Shown here: one piece after another, positions 13,201-24,392 of the stretch
Layout of the letters: each line of letters begins with the position of its first letter
Position numbering within the stretch: position 1 is the first letter of the stretch
NCBI GenBank assembly: GCA_004764695.1
Contig: SMSO01000033.1
Location: 15,001-79,000 of the forward strand
DNA from: Schizochytrium sp. TIO01
Taxonomy: Eukaryota; Sar; Bigyra; Thraustochytrida; Thraustochytriidae
DNA: 64,000 nucleotides
Direction of reading: 5' to 3'
The notes under the pieces: generated by a model
The model's input: only the letters and a program-made list of their open reading frames with translations
Database searches by the model: none
Told to the model about the DNA's origin: nothing
Position numbers and translations under genes: made by a program

Positions 13201-16200
13201 TTACGTAGTTGGGTACGCAAAGAAAGGCAAAGAAGTCTTTTCTTTTTTACAAAGAGAAGAAGGAAATCTATATAATTTGATAGGCAGCAGCAGAAGAAGA
13301 AGAAGAAGAAGAACTGATTGCTTTTTATTGTTAGGAAAAACAAAACAAAACAGGATCAACTGACTGGACCTGTCTTTCCTGACAACGAATGAACAAAACA
13401 AACTTATTCATTTATACTCACAGTCTTGGTAGCAACAGCATTGGCTCGGAGGGCGCAAAGGCCGTCGCAAAGGCACTCGAGGGATGCAAGAACCTAACTC
13501 ATCTGAAGTATGTTTGTGGAATCATCCACGAGGGAAAGCTATCGTAATAGTCAGGACCAAGCTTTTTCTTTCTTTCTTTTTAGTGCTTGGTGTTTGTAGT
13601 ACTGCTGGTACACTACCTACGTAGTTTACGTAGTTGGGTACGCAAAGAAAGGCAAAGAAGTATTTTCTTTTTTAAAAAGAGAAGAAGGAAATCTATATAA
13701 TTTGATACGCAGCAGCAGCAGCAGCAGAAGAAGAAGAAGAGCTGATTGCTTTTTATTATGAGGAAAAACAAAACAAAACAAGACCAACTGACTGGACCTG
13801 TCTTTCCTGACAACGAATGAACAAAACAAACTTATTCATTTATACTCACAGTCTTTACAACAACAACATTGGCTCGGAGGGCGCAAAGGCCGTCACAAAG
13901 GCACTCGAGGGATGCAAGAACCTTCAAACTTTACAGTACGTTTGTGGAATCATCCACGAGGGAAAGCTATCGTAATAGTCAGGACCAAGCTTTTTCTTTC
14001 TTTCTTTTTAGTGCTTGGTGTTTGTAGTACTGCTGGTACACTACCTAAGTAGTTTACGTAGTTGGGTACGCAAAGAAAGGCAAAGAAGTCTTTTCTTTTT
14101 TACAAAGAGAAGAAGGAAATCTATATAATTCGATAGGCAGCAGCAGCAGAAGAAGAAGAGCTGATTGCTTTTTATTGTGAGGTAAAACAAAACAAAACAG
14201 GATCAACTGACTGGGACCTGTCTTTCCTGACAACGAATGAACAAAACAAACTTATTCATTTATACTCACAGTCTTAATAAGAACAATATTGGCTCGGAGG
14301 GCGCAAAGGCCGTCGCAAAGTCTCTGCACAAAGCATGTCTTTCTGTTAGAATCTAGTAAGTTCCGTTCCCTCTGCTGCTATTCCCAGCTTGCGCAGAGCC
14401 TTGCCTTCGCTGGTTCTGTGTCTCCATATGGACTTGTGAGGAGGCCGTCTTTAGTTGCGTGCATCGTTTTTCTAACAAGCGCTTTTTTATTCTCTTTCTT
14501 TCATTCATTGATTTATCAAATGCAGCTATGACAATTTTTATGGAACTCCTGAAGAATTGTTCGAAAGGGTGTGTTCTCCTGGAGAGGACATTGCAGATTT
14601 CTCGTCAGAACTCGATTCCCATGCTTCCATAGAGGCTGCAGAAAGCGAGCCTTCTGCAGAGCCCAAGAACGAGCAAGATCGCGTTGAGGGCGCTGGGCCT
14701 GCTACTTTGGGTGGATCTGGGTAAGTTCATGCGGTCAGTCTTTGTTTGGGATCGTGTAATTATTCATTCCGCGAATTGTGCTATTGAGATAGAGGGGATC
14801 CTAACTTTTGCGTCTGCTTTTGTTGCTGCCTCAACATCATTTTGCTCGTTTGCTTACATCTTCTTGTTCGTCTCAGAGAACGGGCGGATGGAGCGAGCGT
14901 GAGTTTCGCTGATGTGGTGCAGCTTGCCAAGAAAGTCTCGGACTTGCGCGCGGACCGAGGCGGGGTCAGAGGAAATTCCCTGCAGACTGGGATTGCCCTG
15001 CTTGAGGAATTCGTTCGACCTGCGCTCCAGGGCTACTTTGGCCAAGTGAAGTTGCGACAGGTTTCCGCTGACATCAAGAACTCCAAACAGTGTCTTGACG
15101 CGCTACAAGACCAGATTCGTGCAAGCTCTGCCGATGGCTTGCCCAGCCTCATCGAAAATCGGAACACCGAACGGAGGCACCTGCATTCACTTTTGCAGGT
15201 CGTGCACCCATGGGTTCGCGCGAACCTTTGCGAAAGTGATGAGAGTGCAGTGCGAGAATTCAAAGTGAGAGTCAAAAGTTTGGTAAACGATCTAAAGATC
15301 AACCTTGCACCAGTCGATGAAGAAACCAGCACAGATGACTTCAAACACTGTCAAGAACTCGTTGTTCAGGCTATCCAATGCGTGGAAGGGTACAAGAGGA
15401 GTGGAGAAGGCCAACTCAACAACATTGGTGAACGAAGCCAACAAGCTGTAAATCGCGTCATCTCTCGATTGTCTGAGCTAGAACTTGGTGATGGATTATC
15501 GGTTGCTCTGAAAACACCTGAGCAGGCCATGAAGCTAGAACCGGAGTTGTCTGAACTCAATAGTGCTCTTAAGGAAGAGATCGAAGCTCTACAAGGAGAT
15601 ACATTTCGTGCCCAATTGTCCAAAATACTTTGCGTGATAAGTTCAACATTTGCTCGATTTGAAGGATACTCTGAAAGCACAGTGTTGAATGATGCAAGCA
15701 AGTGCACACCAACAGAGCTCTCTAATCTGTATGACTATGCAGTACTGGGTTCGAAAGAACCTTCTGTCTCAGATGTTGAAGCATTATACCAGAAACTCGA
15801 CAAGTCAAGGAAAGCCACAGAAATTTTGAAAAGAGCCAAAGAAGAACTTGAAATAGAGGAATTGGATGTGGAAGAGCGAGCATATTTTAGAAATCGTATC
15901 AAGAAACAAGAGCTCATTCTCTCTCAAGGCAACCCTATCGATCTTAGCAAAGCTTTTCGTCATAAGCTTGCTGAAACTCTGCAACACGCGCAGGAACATT
16001 ATCCAGAGTTGCTGCAAGATAGAGCCTGGCTGGAAAGGCTTCACGTAAGTGCAGAGGGTGTTTTTGAAGTAGCTTGTTCTGATCTTTGGCTGGCAAACGT
16101 CGAGATTTCAGACTTCAAGCCTGTTGGAGATCTCCTAGCTTCCAGAGGAGGTAAGACTGTCCAGAAGGTTCTTGACGGAGATGGCAGAACTCTAGTTCTC

Positions 16201-17565
16201 AAGCAATTTCAGCTTGGGCATCTAAGTCAATCTAAAATATTCTACAGACAAGTTGCCAATCTGGGCAAAGTGGTGTCTCAACACGTGATCCGTATCACTG
16301 GTGCTTTTGTGATCATGACGCATGGAGTACCGCGTGGCTGTATTGCAATGCCTTTCTACGAGCAAGGTGACCTTGCCAAGTGGATTGATAGTCATCCTAG
16401 CGAAGGCAAAGCAGCACGCGACCGACTTGCTGTGGGCCTGCTCATCGGCGTGGCGGATTTGCATACCCACGGCATTGTGCATTGTGACATCAAACCAGAA
16501 AACATTTTCCTCACAAGCAACGGGACACCATTGATCGGCGACTTTGACGGCATCAAGAATGCAGACTACACTGCAACTTACACATCACTCCAGGCAACGC
16601 CACGGTACGTTGCCCCCGAGTTGCAGAATGGGCCTGTAGATAGGTTTGAAACAGCGATGGACATGTACTCTGTGGGCATCAGCTTAAAGGAGCTGTATCC
16701 TACTGAGCGAACCGCTGCAATGCAGACACTTATCGATGCTCTTACAGCAACAGACCCTGGTCAGCGCCCCACCGCTCGCCAAGCACTCCAACATGAAGCT
16801 TTTGGAGCTCCTAAGATCCCTGTCAAGATATGTCTAGTATGCATGGAGGAGCATCTGCTTTCCGAGGGGACGAGCTGCGAGGAAGGAGACTTCCTTTGCA
16901 GAGACTGTATCGAATCTTCAGTAGAAGCGGCGGCACAGCCACTTGCTAACGTAAGCGTGGATGCTGATGGAACGATGGCATGCATGAAACCTGAATGTAA
17001 TGGAAGGATATCAGGTCAAGAAATCACCCGTCTTGCACCAACTGCTTTGAATCACCTATTGTTGATTGCGAAGATGAAGGCAGAAAATGAAGCAGCAGTT
17101 TGGGCGGAGAAGGAGATCCAAAGGCGCATAGCAGAAGTTTTACTTGCAGATGAACAGAATCGCGACGCGCAACGGCATTTACTTTATATTCAAGAGAATA
17201 TCTTGAGCACATGTTGTCCGAACTGTAAGGCATATGTACACGATTTTGCCGGTTGCTGCGCTGTAAAGTGTGGTAATGATACTTGTGGTCATCACTTCTG
17301 CGCTTGGTGTCTTGGCTATAGTTCTCAGGATGCAAATGCTTGTCATGGTCATGTGAGAACCTGCTTGAAAAAGCTTGGGCAAGATCCATTTTTTGCTGAT
17401 TCATTCGAGCAGGTTCGTGAGGCATGGCGGCTGCTACGTGCAGAACGTCTGCGTGAATACTGGAATGCGAATATTAGAGACAGAAATCTTCAGCATGCTC
17501 TCGAACAGCAGCTTGTGCCTCTGCTAACGCCAGACATCGTTGGTCCAGAATTTAAACTGTGTTAA
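10222..17565 (+). CDS. Gene C: LRR-kinase-RING/RBR-like protein, 13 exons, 1263 aa (reconstructed)
   Basis: Exons are 10222-10274, 10431-10529, 10879-10962, 11298-11381, 11724-11807, 12145-12228, 12570-12653, 12999-13082, 13424-13507, 13852-13935, 14272-14355, 14526-14720 and 14877-17565. All introns are phase 2 (GTACGT or GTAAGT donors, CAG acceptors) and the total of 3792 nt divides by three. Residues 51-302 are nine 28-residue LRRs, preceded by one divergent LRR. Residues 303-367 are acidic. About 369-780 is a long, mainly helical linker. A protein kinase spans about 783-1010 with VAIK-type Lys in VLKQF, HCDIKPEN as catalytic loop (Asp about 905), DFD instead of DFG (about 923) and APE. 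A cysteine-rich RING-like segment begins CLVC at about 1020. A second cluster at about 1147-1199 has CCPNC, GCCAVKC and HHFCAWC, matching the RING2 layout of RBR ubiquitin ligases. Role (inferred): LRR sensor coupled to phosphorylation and ubiquitination. An alternative upstream in-frame ATG at 9967 would read through the CT tract. Confidence 0.85.
10431..14355 (+). repeat. Tandem exon-intron array of gene C (ten LRR units)
   Basis: The nine 84-nt exons start 419, 426, 421, 425, 429, 425, 428 and 420 bp apart; a divergent first unit is the 99-nt exon 10431-10529. Introns of about 335-345 bp are nearly identical, with differences mostly in GCA/GAA trinucleotide and A or T runs. Each intron contains AGTGCTTGGTGTTTGTAGTA and ends in TATACTCACAG. 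Intron sequence is unrelated to that of genes A and B, so this amplification was a separate event. Confidence 0.92.
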
Positions 17566-19920
17566 CTTTTATATGCAACTGTATTAACTACGCTGTCGGG
17601 TATTAACTACGCTATCGGTACACTGTGCTTTTTGGTGTACTTACCTAGGCTAAGAGCAAGGTTTTGGTTATTCCTCTTGAAGCGAGCTTGGCAATGATCA
17701 AGCAGCTCTCATACTAGCTCAATATTTCTGACTCTTGGAAGTGATCTTCTCTTGTCAAATGGAAATCGCAATTATCCTTCAATACGTTTATATTTGTTGA
17801 ATTTCGAACTTGTCAACTTCGTCTATGGTGTCAGTCTTCGCTGCGGACATTTCGTTCTCTGTAGGATCGAACAGCCCCCCACAGGCCTACCCTGCCATCA
17901 AAGCGGCTGGCTAACCCTGAGTTTGCGAATCGGCTCTTGTACGTTCCCAATAACCATATGATGCTGGGGCATTCGTAATACGTTACTACTTCGAGCAGAT
18001 GTTTCATTCATCAGAGCAAATTATAGGGTTAGCACACAATATCCAGATTACGTTGTCTTTCCAACTAGTCATTGTGAGACAGAGACAATTGAATTATAAA
18101 AGAGACATTTTTTCAAGCTTTCCTTCAGCAACTTTGTATGTATGTGTCACCTAATAGTACATCTTTTGATAAACTGGTCCCCGTCGAGTTGAGTTGACCG
18201 CCAGTATATCACAGGAGTGGCGAGGTATAATTGATTATTTGGCATTCAATCGTTTAGGATACTTTCTAACTTTGCGTAAACAAGTTCGATTCTTCGCGAC
18301 TTGAAGTTCATTAATAATAGTGAAATCTCTTTTGTATTTATTGTGCAAGAATCGTATTACCATGCTAGAAGATGTGAAAAGCCATGCATCGTTGGCATTG
18401 CAACAAATCATTCCGACATTTACTTACGCATCGACGCTAGACACAGACGCGTCGAAAAAATTGCATGTTAGATGGGGTTGTTCTTGTGCATAGCAATCCT
18501 TAGATGTTGTTGGATACTATTATGAAGGTTAACGTAGGGACGGTGTTGGTGTTTGTAGCCAAGTTCGAAGCTGGATTATTGATCGTCATGCATGTTTCTT
18601 TTAAGTCTATTGACTATTCCATTACATCGATTACATTCAACAAGTGTCAAGACTGACACAAGTAAACCATCTGCTGGAGTAAATAGGTTGCTAAACTCTA
18701 CACAATAAAACTTACATTGTAATAGTTCGGACGCCGAGGGCATAGGTCGTTGCTCTCTCCTTCTCTTTTCGTATTTTTTCTTCTTGTAATTTCTTCTCTA
18801 CTAAATAGGTAGTTACAGACTATGTCATACCTACTTTTAAAAATGGAAAAACAGAGTTATTTACAGAGGGTTCACCCTGTTTTAACAGGGAAATTGACTC
18901 AAATTCGATTGATTCTAGCGTAAGCAAGATAGAAATTTGAATCATTCTCCGTTCTCTGCTAGGTTTCCATCAAGCTCACCCATCTGTTTGAAGTGCGCTT
19001 GTTTGCTCCCCGATAGTATGAAATGTCCTGCGGCGCTCTCAGATCTTAAATTCCATTTTTTCGTTGTCCTCACTAAATGAAAAGAGCATTTCTGCCTTAT
19101 CATAGGACTTTCTAAACATCGCTTGCTTTCTTTGTAATCCAGAGCACAGCACGCCAAGTCCATACTCATCACAAAGAACCTGTGGTCAAAACAGTTCCTT
19201 GCCGAACTCTTCGTCCGTCTCCTTCAACTGCAAAAGTATTCACCGTGTACAATGCAGCGACCTTTAGAGTTTCTGTGTTCTGGGTGCTTCATGTGCAGGA
19301 GGCTCGCAGGGACAACGCGGTCGCGTGGGAGATGGGTTTGCGTAGTACATGCTCGGAGTATGACGCTGGAGTATTGCAGGGTACAATGGTGTATTTGGAA
19401 CGCTTTGGAAGGGTTGAGGTGAACATGAGTGGCCTTCAAAGCATTGCGTACCTAAGCTGTGACAATTGTGGCAGGGAGGTGGACAAGGTTTACCTGAATA
19501 CCAATGGTTTTGAAGACATGAATTTATAGTTGTGAAAGCCCCGATGTAGTCCGGATCGGGCCTACAAGTGGCCAGAAAAGGCGTTACATGTGCGCGCGGC
19601 CCTGTTGCGGATCTGCAACAGCTTGGTCAAAGAGGTCTCAAGGTAAATTACAGCAGTCGAAGGCAACAATTACAGCAGCAGCAATTGCAACGCAAGACAC
19701 ACGTAAATCCAACTACGATCAAATATGGTCAGAGCTCTTTTGAAGATTCTATCGAAAGACTTGAGCGGAGAATCTCAGCAGCAGGCTGAGAAACTATTCA
19801 CAGTTTGCCAACGTATCAAAAACTCTGCACAGTCCAAAGAACCGCGTGCGCCTAGCCCATCTGCTCTGCGTGCCTACAAATAGAACATCACTAATGTTGC
19901 CCACACTGCCTACGCTGTTT
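17566..19920. other. Intergenic region 3' of gene C
   Basis: I see no supported gene. Open frames at about 19182-19529 and 19568-19789 lack motifs, although the second is Gln-rich and leads into the RING-like pseudogene that follows. They could be its remnants. The rest is AT-rich with no clear repeats. Confidence 0.4.
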
Positions 19921-19929
19921 TCCCTGGTC

Positions 19930-20840
19930 CTTTTTATTCGGACCAGAGGGCTTGCACCATATGTCATGAAGAGGTGAGACTAGATGGTATGGACATAATA
20001 TGCACCAAGCTGCACTGCATCTGTAGTTCGTGCGTAGCGGCCTTTATCAACTCAATATGCGATGACGACCTCTCAGAAACTTATGAAGATGGGAAACACT
20101 TTTTATCTAGCGAATGCAAGGATTTGATTCAATCTTTCAGGTTAGAGAGGCTACCTTCCAGCAGCGACTTTGCTTGCCAACAAACGCAGGTTACATGATC
20201 TTGTACAAGGCGAGGAGGCTAAGCGACAAATGCAGGCCGAAGAAAATGCAAGAATTCGGGTAGAGCATACTGAACGCGCAAGGGCCGCACGAGTTCTATG
20301 CCAAGCTAGAGATGTAGTTAGATGCGAAGAGGAAGCAAGGGCAAGAATAAAAGCTCAAGTCGAGGAAAGTGCAAAGATTCGGGTGGAACATACCGAATGG
20401 CTGCACATGTTATACGTCAGACTGAGGAACAGGCTAGACGCCAAGCCCAAGAACAGGCTCATGTGCAGCGTCAACCTCAGACACATCGTGCATTAGCAGA
20501 GTGGAAAAGAGGAGAAGTCCTACAGCGCACAAAGACATATATACGCCACATCGAGAATTCTATATTAGTGACGTGCTGTCCCAGCGGTCATCCAGTTTTT
20601 TATATTGATGGAGGCTTTGCTCTGACTTGATTAATGCCATTTTTGTGCATGGTGACTGTCAAAGCGTTAAAGAAACCCACAGGTACATCCTTCACTGTAG
20701 CCGGAGGATCCCAGTTCCGATGGAGTTGCAGGAAGAGTTCCGGAATTCTTGTCATGCGCGTTACCAACAGCGCTTCAAAATTTACTGGCCCTCTGGTGGA
20801 ATTCAAATAGATTCTAGAGACGTGTGTAGGCTAATTTTTC
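19930..20840 (+). pseudogene. Degenerate RING/RBR-like gene, probable paralogue of the gene C C-terminus
   Basis: Successive fragments in shifting frames reproduce the order of the C-terminal part of gene C. At about 19953-20060 there is a RING-like CTICHEE ... CTKLHCICSSC. About 20200-20520 is a charged helical stretch rich in Glu, Arg, Ala and Gln. At about 20545-20625 comes HIENSILVTCCPSGH, comparable with IQENILSTCCPNC in gene C. At about 20635-20658 CHFCAW is followed by a stop where gene C has Cys. Stops and frameshifts separate the pieces, so I call it a pseudogene. It lies about 2.4 kb downstream of gene C in the same orientation, as expected for a decayed tandem copy. No kinase or LRR part was recognised. 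Confidence 0.65.
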
Positions 20841-21061
20841 AACGCTAGTCCGAAGCTCACCGGGATCTTCTTGATCCTGAGTTGCAAACACTTGGCTACT
20901 TTAAATGCATCCTGTCATTAATGGATGAATAAATTGTTCTTCTCCGGTGCTCAGTGTCAAGGTAAATCCCATTTTTTTTTTTTTTTCAGTTTTGAAACTA
21001 CCTTAGTAGCAGTATAAAAAAAACAGGAGAGTATAAAACGCTAACTTTGACATACTCCATC

Positions 21062-21890
21062 ACATTCGATCATACCACGCGGGTAACACCTCATCTCATT
21101 CGCACTGAGAAGTAAAGTATCTCAGGGCCTGTCAGCTGACAATCTCTTCACGCCCACTGATAGCCCCTGCTTATGCTTAATTAATAATAGGCCAGAAATT
21201 CACTTTAGTGTAATCTGTCGGTGGACAGGCCCTAAGTACAAACTCAATTTTGTGAGGAGAAGCCGCTCTCTTAGGGACTGTCAGTTGACATTAGACCACT
21301 AAAACTACGAGAGAGACCTAATTTTAGTTTTGTGAGGCCGCTCTCTTAGGGCCTGTCAGATGACATGTATGTGAAAGCAGAATTTTGAGCCGCTCTCTCA
21401 GAGCCTGTCAGTTGACATGCATTTGAAAGTAGGATTTTGAGCTGCTCTCTTAGGGCCTGTCAGATGTCAGGCCTTAAGTAATAAGATAGATTATTTGCAA
21501 ATAAGCCCCTGAACAAGGTTTAGCCCTGAGAGAGATTTTTTTAAAAAATGCAATTCGGCCCTAAGAGACCCATAAAAGTTATGCAAATAAGCCACTGAGC
21601 AAGGTTTGGCCCTGAGAGAAGAAAAAGTGCTATGCAAGTTGGCCCTGAGAGATCTGGAAAAATTATGCAAAATGCATCTGAGCAAGTTTTGGCCCTACGC
21701 GAAAGTTGTTTCATGTGCAAGCTGGCTCTGAGAGATCTGGAAAAGTTATGCAAATTGCTTCTGAGCAAGGTTTGGCCCTACGCGAAAGTTGTTTCATGTG
21801 CAAGCTGGCTCTGAGAGATCTGGAAAAGTTATGCAAAATGCACCTGAGCAGGTTTTGGCCCTACGCGAAAAAAAATGATGTGCAAGTCGC
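21062..21890. repeat. Repeat-rich block, related to 31481-32260
   Basis: This region contains recurring segments built around TTAGGGCCTGTCAG(A/T)TGACA and GGCCCTGAGAGATCTGGAAAAG. The second recurs every 80-110 bp between about 21500 and 21850. The same two motifs, in the same order, appear at 31540-32260 upstream of gene B. It therefore looks like one composite element or duplicated segment present twice. No coding capacity was recognised. Confidence 0.6.
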
Positions 21891-22365
21891 AATAGAGAAT
21901 ACCAACTCAGGAATTTCCAGGAAATTTTTATTGAAGGAGTCACACCAAAGAAATCTCGCTGTTTCAATACCAAGCCCTGAGCAAATCTCAAGAAACTCTC
22001 CTTAACGAGTCGCCCAAACATGACCTATGAAAGAACGCTCGGTGGTTCAACCCAAGACCCGAGGAAATTTCAAGAAACTTGCCTCAATGATTAAAAGAGA
22101 CACGCAGATCATTCTTCGAACCATCTCCAAGCTTCTAGAATATTCAAAGTATCCTCCTTATAATTCAACTTCATGCATTAAGTGCTCTGTGATCTTCGGG
22201 GCAGTAAACCCCAAATTCTATTCTTGGCCGAATTTGTCAAAAGAAAACATGATCAATACGAGTAAAATGTCAGTTGTCATTCCAATTATTTTAAACATAT
22301 CATCTGTTTGCACGAGTGTATATATATATAGGAAATCAGCCTCATGATATCGCATCAAAACTTAC

Positions 22366-23228
22366 TTCAATCTTGTCAGCGCCTCGTTCGTCTCAAGTGC
22401 CTCTACCAGGGCCACACATCCTTCGTCACCGATCTAATTGCTTTGATGACTGTTCATCCGTGTTCGGCACAAGCATTCGGCAGAAGAGAATATGCAAAAT
22501 TGAAGCAAATCAAGTGTCAGTCAGCTATATTTATCGCTACTGGTATTAACCCCTCTTGCACGTCTGCCAGAGCAAGCTCAGTGGATATAATCTGCTAGTT
22601 CTCCATTTCAAATATGCCGGATGGCATTGCCATAAAGAGCTCAATTTTACTTACCGTAATTCTGCCAATGCCTGGTTTGTTTTCAATGCCTCAGCCAAAG
22701 CCATACAACCTTCCTTGCTAAAGTCGGTATATTTAAGACTGTTAAGCCGCACTCATCAAAACATTAATGCAGTTGCAAAATTGAAACAAATTCAGTGTCA
22801 GTTGCTCCTCATGCTGGTACTCATAAAAATATCTCGCACGCCTACCCAAATGGTCTTGGCGCATATGGTCTGCTACATAGCCAAATGTCATATCACAGAA
22901 AGTTCTATAAACTCACTTTAAACTTGTCAGAGCCTTGTTCGTCGCAAGCCCCTCTGCCAAAGTCACACAACCTTCGGTATTGATCTCGTTGTGACTAAGA
23001 TTATCCATCCAGAGTTGTCGAAATTCCAAAATTGAAAGGAATTAAGAGTCAGTCAACTATATGTTTCTCTGTCATTTGGAAACCATCTTGCATGCCTACC
23101 AAAATTGCATTGGCGCATACGCTCTGCTTCGTGTTCATGTGATATCAGCCAAATGCCATATCACAGAAAGTTCTATAAACTCACTCTAAACTTTTCAGAG
23201 CTTGCACACAGCTTCCTCCCGAGCACAT
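22366..23228 (-). pseudogene. Gene D: decayed LRR gene with the same exon design
   Basis: Minus-strand pieces keep the geometry of genes A-C. A candidate start exon is 23228-23185 (44 nt, MCSGGSCVQALKSL, phase 2, donor GTGAG). LRR exons follow at 23000-22917, 22738-22655 and 22449-22366, each exactly 84 nt. The middle one is intact (donor GTAAG, acceptor CAG) and encodes an LRR with E-G-C-M-A-L-A-E-A-L. The 23000 exon has lost its AG acceptor (TAA instead), and the 22449 exon has an in-frame TAG before its ILE-GLY-ASP-GLU. No downstream signalling exon was recognised. I infer a dead or dying LRR gene. A short repeat (CACAGAAAGTTCTATAAACT) in two of its introns suggests that it too was built by unit duplication. 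Confidence 0.65.
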
Positions 23229-23454
23229 CACTGTCAAAGCGTAAGTTACAAATCGTTCGATAGCTGATCTCCAAATTGACACATGACTATTTTTAGCCAT
23301 GAAAGGGGCTAGTTACAAAATAAGTCAATTCGCAATTCTTTGTGCAAAATCCCTTATTGCACTGTTTTCTCCTTCAAACCAGGTTTTCTCTTTCAATTTT
23401 ATCGAAAAGCAGAGGGCAATTTAATGTGCTTAGTTACCAAACTATTGCAGAGTA

Positions 23455-23665
23455 GCTTGTGCTGTGAAGCGTGCTGACAAGGATGGTAAACTTAGGAGAA
23501 AGAGAAAGAGGATGATATATGAGTTGTTGGGGTTTTGGGTCTGGATACAGGCAGAATGTATGTATCATATCAGTCCAACACACAGGAGGTGTCGGATAGA
23601 AGAGCTAGGTTATGTGAGGTGAGATGAAGTTAGGCAGTAGCTGTATATTACTTCAATAGTTACTT
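23455..23665 (-). repeat. Dispersed repeat family R1, copy 2 (inverted)
   Basis: This is the reverse complement of the element at 3745-3945. It shares TTAGGCAGTAGCTGTATATTAC at one end and TGTGCTGTGAAGCGTG at the other. It is the copy most similar to copy 1. Confidence 0.55.
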
Positions 23666-24392
23666 ACAAAGGCTAGACCTTTAACCCGAAGTAAGACACT
23701 CCTCAACTTTGTCCTATTGAACATAAAACCTTCCTTTGAATTGCGCATCACTTCCAGGTATATCCCGACAAGACCACACCGTATTCATATACAAGCGTCT
23801 CGGGACGAATCGCCTTCAGCACTGTCTCTCTCTTCCTTGGTCAAACAGTTAAAAGGGTTGGCAGATCTTTCAGTTCAATTATATTTTGAAAATCGAGTTT
23901 GATAATATACACGACATAGTTGAAATTTAGCCTTCATCGATGGGTCTGATGAAGAGAAGCGTGGATAATATGAGTATAAAGACGTAGACACGAAATAAGA
24001 AAGGCGTGGCCCTGGTATATGTGTGAGTTGATAAATGGGTTCAGGTTTGTAGTGCCAACATCTATTGGCCTAGTTTTCACTAGCTCGGCATAGTACTATA
24101 GGTTAAGATATAAAGTATTTACACTGTTTCTCGTAGTAGACTTACCACTAAAAAGGGTATCGTTGCTCTCAAAATGACAATTAGACCTAAGAACAAAAAT
24201 AAAAATCGAATGAAGTTACTTGAATTATTTTAAAAAGAAAACAAACCCCGTGTTCAATTGGAGCAAAGCCTCAAATAATAGCAGTAGACTGTTTCATTTT
24301 GGGAAGCGGGGTCCATCTGCTAATGAGAAACAATGTTGTGCAAGAGCAAACACTAACATATATGAAATATCAATTGCTCAAACTTAGGATAA
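23666..24392. other. Short intergenic region 3' of gene B
   Basis: Nothing recognisable lies between the R1 repeat and the stop codon of gene B. The sequence is AT-rich and should include the gene B 3' untranslated region. Confidence 0.4.

Noticed and set aside
10656-13829. Repeated minus-strand open frames of 60-100 codons in the gene C array
   Set aside because: They lie antisense to the repeated introns of gene C; Leu/Phe-rich composition reflects the trinucleotide and homopurine tracts, not a protein.
14842-14876. ATG at 14842 as start of a separate kinase-RBR gene
   Set aside because: The sequence before 14877 is a pyrimidine-rich intron end with a good CAG acceptor, and the preceding exon (14526-14720) joins in phase. 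The separate-gene model is kept only as a refutation test.
18700-18770. Possible extra LRR exon relic on the plus strand (GACGCCGAGGGCATAGG resembles the gene C exon core)
   Set aside because: Only a short GC-rich match; no 84-nt exon, acceptor or donor around it.
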